Of a DNA stretch of 10,175 nt, positions 7,353-10,175 are shown one piece after another. The DNA is from Pontimonas sp. Lineage in GTDB: Bacteria; Actinomycetota; Actinomycetes; Actinomycetales; Microbacteriaceae. Where the stretch lies: assembly GCA_021741945.1 (NCBI GenBank), contig JAIOWV010000037.1, positions 1 to 10,175 on the forward strand. The letters are read 5' to 3'. Position numbers and translations under genes: made by a program. Under the pieces are notes generated by a model. That model did not search any database and was not told the origin of the DNA. It saw nothing but the letters and a program-made list of their open reading frames with translations. Every line of letters starts with the position of its first letter. The first letter of the stretch is position 1.

Positions 7353-7887
7353 AGCCAAGGCCACTGCCACCAAGCCTTCGAAGTTCCAGGGCCACGCCGA
7401 GGGTGACCTCATTGCCTTGGCAACCTCCGCGCTCCTGGAGATCACGCAGGCTCACACCTATCGCATCCCACCAACGGTCATCCGTGGCGAGGGAATCGCC
7501 ACCGTTACCTTCGCCTCCGCCGAGCGCGGTTATCCGGGGTGGTTTTGGACCATTAACTTGAGCGACGTTGAGGGCATTGCCCCGACTGTCCTCGAGCTCC
7601 AGCTGCTGCCAGGTGACAAAGCACTAGTTGCCCCTGAGTGGGTGCCCTGGGCTGATCGGATGGAAGAGTACCTTCTCCACGAGAAGGAGGTCAGCGAAGC
7701 AGCGGCAGCGTCGGCGGATGATGATGACGACGATGAAGATGATGACGATTTCGACGACGACGTAGATGGCATCGACATCGACCAGCTGGATATTGAGCTA
7801 GATCCCGCTCCGCTGGAGGTCCCAGACGAGCCCACAGACGCTTTTGACCACGTCGAATTCGACGAGGCCGACCCTCTCGACCCTTAG
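7345..7887 (+). CDS. DUF3027 family protein with Asp-rich C-terminal region
   Basis: The product has 180 residues. Residues about 15-115 match the actinobacterial DUF3027 family, shown by the GYPGWFWTI core and the LLPGDKALVAPEWVPWADR block. About residues 125-145 are an almost pure Asp/Glu run, followed by an acidic tail. ATG 7345 lies inside the cold-shock gene stop (ATGTCTAA arrangement, 8-bp overlap) and gives MSKAKATATK. An upstream start at 7273 lies within the cold-shock coding region and is unlikely. Function is unknown. The fixed partnership with a cold-shock gene suggests an RNA-related role, which is inference only. The TAG stop overlaps the TAA of the convergent serC gene, with no room for a terminator hairpin. 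The acidic tail could mimic nucleic acid or bind metal or basic proteins; nothing in the sequence decides this. Confidence 0.9.
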   Translation: MSKAKATATKPSKFQGHAEGDLIALATSALLEITQAHTYRIPPTVIRGEGIATVTFASAERGYPGWFWTINLSDVEGIAPTVLELQLLPGDKALVAPEWVPWADRMEEYLLHEKEVSEAAAASADDDDDDEDDDDFDDDVDGIDIDQLDIELDPAPLEVPDEPTDAFDHVEFDEADPLDP

Positions 7888-8996
7888 AGGCGCTCGAGCA
7901 CGTAGTCGAGGCTCGCGATGAGCTTCTCGACATCCGCGTGGTCAACGCCGACAAACGTTGCCACGCGAATCTGGTTACGACCAAGCTTGCGATAGGGCTC
8001 GGTGTCAACAATTCCATTGGCGCGAAGAATCGATGTCACGGCAGTGGCATCAATCGTGTCATCAAGATCGAGTGTTGCCACAACCGGAGACCGGTGCTCG
8101 GGCTTAGCCACAAACGGTGTCACGTCACTGCGGGCCTCGGCCCACGCATAAAGCAGGCCAGAGCTGTGAGCGGTGTGTGCGGACGCTGCTGTGAGACCGC
8201 CACGCTCCATCATCCACTCAAGCTGTGCCTCCATGAGTAGGAGGGTCGACAGTGCTGGAGTATTGAGTGTTTGGTGCAGTCTCGAGTTATCAATCGCTGT
8301 CTTCAGGCTCAAGAATTCAGGGATGTAGCGATCGGTCGCTGCAATTTCTTCTGCCCGGGCAATCGCCCTCGGTGACATCAGCGCAAACCAGAGCCCGCCA
8401 TCGCTCGCGAAATTCTTCTGAGGGGCGAAGTAGTAAACATCCATTTCGTTGGCGTCAAAATCAATGCCACCGGCAGCGCTCGTGGCATCCACCATCATGA
8501 GGGCGTCAGAGGCAGCGCCCTGGACCCTGGTAACCGGAGCACTGACACCTGTTGAGGTTTCGTTGTGAGGCCACGCATAGACATCGGCATCCCCGATGGC
8601 CTCGAGGGTTCCCCTCGTGCCAGGTTCGGACTTCACGACATGCGGCTCGCTCAACCACGGAGTGGTGTGAGCAGCCACACACTTCTGCCCAAATTCACCA
8701 AAGCTCAGGTGAGCGCTCTTGTTCCTGGCAAGACTTGCTGCTGCGACATCCCAAAACGCGGTCGAGCCACCGTTCCCGAGGACCACCTCATACCCGTCAG
8801 GAAGACGGAAGAGCTCGTGAAGGTGTCCTTGAACGCGAGCAACTAAGTCTTTCACCGGGGCTTGGCGGTGTGACGTTCCCAGGATTGCCGCATTCGCAAC
8901 GAGGTGCTCAATTTGGGTGTGACGGACCTTGGAGGGCCCAGAGCCAAAACGGCCATCGGAGGGAAGAAGTTCGGCGGGAATCGTGATGTCCGTCAT
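7884..8996 (-). CDS. serC: Phosphoserine aminotransferase (SerC)
   Basis: The 370-residue PLP enzyme converts 3-phosphohydroxypyruvate and glutamate to phosphoserine and 2-oxoglutarate, the second step of serine synthesis. Some homologues also serve pyridoxal-phosphate synthesis. The fold-type I pattern is clear: FGSGPSKVR near the N-terminus, the NGGSTAFWD phosphate-binding turn (75-83), WPHNETSTG (142-150), D170 in the MMVDATSAAGG segment that pairs with the pyridine nitrogen, and Schiff-base K194 in APQKNFASDGG. The sequence type is the actinobacterial (mycobacterial) SerC, not the E. coli one. The start ATG at 8996 has AGGA 7 nt upstream on the minus strand. A 7-bp hairpin (9009-9026) stands just before that ribosome site. 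It is a single-gene unit, convergent with DUF3027 and divergent from dtxR. Confidence 0.96.
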   Translation of the reverse strand: MTDITIPAELLPSDGRFGSGPSKVRHTQIEHLVANAAILGTSHRQAPVKDLVARVQGHLHELFRLPDGYEVVLGNGGSTAFWDVAAASLARNKSAHLSFGEFGQKCVAAHTTPWLSEPHVVKSEPGTRGTLEAIGDADVYAWPHNETSTGVSAPVTRVQGAASDALMMVDATSAAGGIDFDANEMDVYYFAPQKNFASDGGLWFALMSPRAIARAEEIAATDRYIPEFLSLKTAIDNSRLHQTLNTPALSTLLLMEAQLEWMMERGGLTAASAHTAHSSGLLYAWAEARSDVTPFVAKPEHRSPVVATLDLDDTIDATAVTSILRANGIVDTEPYRKLGRNQIRVATFVGVDHADVEKLIASLDYVLERL

Positions 8997-9008
8997 ACCA
9001 AAATCCTA

Positions 9009-9026
9009 GGCGCTCAAACGAGCGCC
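9009..9026 (-). promoter_or_regulatory. Hairpin in the serC leader, just upstream of its ribosome binding site
   Basis: GGCGCTC (9009-9015) pairs perfectly with GAGCGCC (9020-9026) around an AAAC loop, which reads GTTT on the serC mRNA strand. On the serC mRNA the stem ends directly before the TAGGA ribosome site. It could expose or shield the site or stabilise the 5' end. No T-run follows on either strand, so a terminator role is unlikely. Confidence 0.5.
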
Positions 9027-9046
9027 CTCTGCTGGGGTCCTGCGAG

Positions 9047-9065
9047 TAAGCTAAGCCTTACCTCA
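9047..9065. promoter_or_regulatory. Candidate DtxR/IdeR iron box
   Basis: The 19-mer TAAGCTAAGCCTTACCTCA matches the published DtxR/IdeR consensus TTAGGTTAGSCTAACCTAA at 14 of 19 positions by direct alignment; the right half is the stronger (10 of 13 over the last 13 bases). It lies 30 bp before the dtxR start and 50 bp before the serC start. TANNNT -10-like hexamers overlap it on both strands (TAAGCT 9047-9052 plus; TAGCTT 9048-9053 minus). This is consistent with iron-dependent autoregulation, and possibly with an effect on serC. Confidence 0.5.
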
Positions 9066-9095
9066 TAACCCTCTGGTTCACGGAGACCCACCATC

Positions 9096-9782
9096 ATGAC
9101 TGATCTCGTCGATACAACGGAGATGTATCTGCGCACCATCATCGACTTGGAGGAAGAGGGCATCCCGCCATTCAGAGCGCGGATTTCCGAGCGTCTTGGG
9201 CACTCAGGGCCCACGGTCTCACAGACCGTCGCGCGCATGGAGCGCGACGGACTTGTGGTGGTGGAAGCTGACCGCCAATTGGCGCTGACGAAAAAGGGCC
9301 GCACGAAGGCGATCCAGGTGACCAGGAAACACCGTCTTGCGGAGCGCTTGTTGGCAGACGTGATTGGTTTGGACTGGTCGCTCGTCCACGAAGAGGCCTG
9401 CCGCTGGGAACACGTGATGAGTGAAAACGTGGAACGGCGCTTGATTGCGATGCTGGGAGAGCCCACCGAGTCTCCCTATGGGAATCCGATTCCTGCGATG
9501 CAGGAAATCGGTGGGCCAAAGTCCGAAGATTTCTTGGCCGGTGTGATTCGGGTGACAGATGCGCTCACCGACCAGACCACCTCTGGAATCCTCCGTCGCA
9601 TTGGTGAGCCGGCACAGTTTGACCCTGATCTTCTGAAGAAATTCAAGAATGCCGGCTTGATGCCAGGCGCTAGGGTCACCGTGAGCAAGGACGCGGGTGG
9701 CTACCGTGTTGAAGCTGCAGCAATGAACGGCGCTGTGGTCGTTTCAGCAGACATTGCCCACCATCTCTACCTCGCAGCCTAA
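9096..9782 (+). CDS. dtxR: Iron-dependent repressor of the DtxR/IdeR family
   Basis: The product has 228 residues and follows Corynebacterium DtxR almost residue for residue over the first 140. The winged-helix region contains SGPTVSQTVARMERDGL, the recognition helix that contacts the iron box. All primary metal ligands are present at DtxR numbering (M10, C102, E105, H106), as are the ancillary ligands H79, E83 and H98. E171 and Q174 fit the third-domain ancillary pair E170/Q173 after a one-residue shift. M10 and C102 point to an iron-type (DtxR/IdeR) and not a manganese-type (MntR) regulator. The C-terminal SH3-like domain (about 150-228) is more divergent. ATG 9096 has GGAG 10 nt upstream and begins MTDLVDTTEMYLR. 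With Fe(II) bound it represses siderophore and iron-uptake genes. A candidate operator precedes it, suggesting autocontrol. Confidence 0.96.
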   Translation: MTDLVDTTEMYLRTIIDLEEEGIPPFRARISERLGHSGPTVSQTVARMERDGLVVVEADRQLALTKKGRTKAIQVTRKHRLAERLLADVIGLDWSLVHEEACRWEHVMSENVERRLIAMLGEPTESPYGNPIPAMQEIGGPKSEDFLAGVIRVTDALTDQTTSGILRRIGEPAQFDPDLLKKFKNAGLMPGARVTVSKDAGGYRVEAAAMNGAVVVSADIAHHLYLAA

Positions 9783-9831
9783 GCACCACGCCCGGCGTTT
9801 CATAGCGGGTGGCACTCAGGTCCCCGGGTTA

Positions 9832-9969
9832 GCCTTAGGCCACTGCGAGTCGCAACCAGCAGGGGGTAAACCAATGTCCAGGCGAGTCAGTATCTCTCCC
9901 AGAGATACTCGCGCTCACTTTCGGATACTGGGTAGTCACCGGCCCTGCGTCAGTTGTCTGCGCCAAGGC
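9832..9969 (+). ncRNA. Candidate structured leader RNA / riboswitch aptamer, possibly c-di-AMP (ydaO/yuaA)-like
   Basis: No gene is visible here. A closing helix pairs GCCTT-A-GGC (9832-9840) with GCCAAGGC (9962-9969): 8 bp with one bulged A. Inside are, in order, CTGC with GCAG (9843-9846 and around 9859-9862), the first CGAGTC, GGGGGTAAACC, a second CGAGTC, a hairpin of GCGA and GTATCTCT with AGAGATAC and TCGC (9882-9912, 4-nt bulge, CCC loop), and GCGTCAG near the 3' end. The known c-di-AMP switch has GAAUC, GGGGAACC, GGUGAAUC, a variable hairpin and GUCAGCUAACC in that order, so the layout agrees but the bases diverge. A terminator hairpin follows 6 bp later. No clear promoter was found; it may be read from dtxR. 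The class assignment is a hypothesis; that the RNA is structured is better supported. Confidence 0.45.
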
Positions 9970-9975
9970 CCCGTC

Positions 9976-10011
9976 ACGACACCATCGGTTTTCGATGGTG
10001 TCGTTTGTGTT
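9976..10011 (+). terminator. Strong hairpin terminator upstream of the HNH gene
   Basis: A perfect 12-bp stem, ACGACACCATCG (9976-9987) with CGATGGTGTCGT (9993-10004), has a GTTTT loop and is followed by TTGTGTT. It stands 193 bp after the dtxR stop and 81 bp before the HNH start. It is thus too far from dtxR to be a plain end-of-gene terminator and better placed as the expression platform of the structured leader just before it. Confidence 0.75.
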
Positions 10012-10048
10012 AACAGGGGTTTCGGGGGTCTCGCATGACCCGGTCAGA

Positions 10049-10067
10049 ACTCGCCCTCCAGGCGAGT
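10049..10067 (+). promoter_or_regulatory. Hairpin in the HNH gene leader
   Basis: ACTCGCC (10049-10055) pairs perfectly with GGCGAGT (10061-10067) around a CTCCA loop. It lies 7 bp before the AGGAGG ribosome site of the HNH gene. Its right half is part of an 11-bp direct repeat (TCCAGGCGAGT at 9877-9887 and 10057-10067). An effect on translation is possible but not shown. Confidence 0.4.
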
Positions 10068-10085
10068 GCCACCCAGGAGGTAAGT

Positions 10086-10175
10086 ATGCGAACACTTGTA
10101 TTAAATGCTGGCTATGAGCCGCTCTCTGTTGTGTCGTTCAGACGAGCACTGGTTCTTGTCATGAATGGCAGAGCG
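10086..10175 (+). CDS. HNH endonuclease family protein, N-terminal fragment (3' end outside window)
   Basis: Only the first 30 codons are inside the window: MRTLVLNAGYEPLSVVSFRR and then ALVLVMNGRA. This beginning is typical of a widespread actinobacterial HNH nuclease family of about 165-190 residues. The catalytic HNH motif itself would lie beyond the window edge, so the assignment rests on the N-terminal signature. A textbook AGGAGG (10075-10080) stands 5 nt before ATG 10086. An in-frame ATG at 10035 would add 17 residues but has a poorer ribosome site. The family is chromosomal housekeeping in distribution and its substrate is unknown. The gene follows a structured leader and terminator, so its transcription may be conditional. 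Confidence 0.75.
   Translation, partial: MRTLVLNAGYEPLSVVSFRRALVLVMNGRA

Noticed and set aside
6897..7445. Long upstream extension of the membrane-protein frame across the cold-shock gene
   Set aside because: It is antisense to the clearly coding cold-shock gene and would remove the normal short charged N-terminus before TM1.
7530..7835. Minus-strand Ser-rich open frame opposite DUF3027
   Set aside because: The serine runs are simply the antisense reading of the Asp-codon repeat; shadow of the real gene.
9822..9840. GGTTAGCCT inside the dtxR-HNH gap resembles a second iron box
   Set aside because: Only about 11 of 19 consensus positions match and the right half (TAGGCC) is wrong; the same bases fit better as the closing helix of the candidate RNA.
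9838..9880. GCCACTG and GCAACC words suggesting cobalamin, M-box or SAM-IV riboswitch
   Set aside because: These are isolated short words; the surrounding conserved elements of those classes (B12 box context, GUUAGGUGAGGCUCC, SAM-IV core) are absent.
10035..10085. Upstream in-frame ATG of the HNH gene
   Set aside because: It would add 17 residues unlike the family start, while ATG 10086 has an ideal AGGAGG at 5 nt.
9835..10095. 86-codon open frame on the minus strand
   Set aside because: It crosses the terminator hairpin and structured region, has no ribosome site and no family-like sequence; random open frame in GC-rich DNA.

Overview
The window looks like a chromosomal segment from an actinobacterium, most probably the family Microbacteriaceae or a close relative. 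The reasons are an IdeR/DtxR-type iron repressor nearly collinear with Corynebacterium DtxR, an actinobacterial XPB-type helicase next to a helicase-associated-domain gene, a DUF3027 gene fused by overlap to a cold-shock gene, a mycobacterial-type phosphoserine aminotransferase, and a WXG100 protein of the short 'VDS...WSG...RLF' type. Base composition is moderately GC-rich, lower than many soil relatives; that would fit an aquatic, streamlined member, but this is inference. No transposase, integrase, phage gene, CRISPR array, tRNA or rRNA was seen.

Layout. 1-573 (+) is the 3' end of groEL, closed by a strong hairpin at 587-622 that also ends the convergent operon on the other strand. 6896 down to 627 (-) is a tightly packed six-gene run: a small two-helix membrane protein, a helicase-associated-domain protein, an XPB-like DNA helicase, an OmpR-family response regulator, its HAMP sensor kinase, and a WXG100 protein. 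Spacings are -17, 24, 7, 10 and 60 bp, so they could be one transcript. At 6897-6977 lies a short divergent promoter region. 6978-7887 (+) holds a cold-shock-domain gene overlapping a DUF3027 gene. 7884-8996 (-) is serC, whose stop codon overlaps that of the DUF3027 gene. 9047-9065 carries a 14/19 match to the DtxR/IdeR iron box between serC and the divergent dtxR/ideR gene (9096-9782, +). 9783-10085 is non-coding, and 10086-10175 (+) is the 5' end of an HNH endonuclease gene.

The genes are mostly housekeeping: protein folding, DNA repair or unwinding, signal transduction, cold/RNA-chaperone function, serine synthesis and iron control. The most interesting part is the 303-bp gap after dtxR. 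Reading it as RNA gives a closing helix (9832-9840 with 9962-9969), an internal hairpin (9882-9912), two CGAGUC motifs, a GGGGGUAAACC motif, and then directly a 12-bp terminator hairpin (9976-10004). This is the architecture of a riboswitch with an expression platform. The order of motifs resembles the c-di-AMP (ydaO/yuaA) class, but the match is divergent and the gene behind it (HNH endonuclease) is not a usual target of that class. This is a hypothesis, not an identification.
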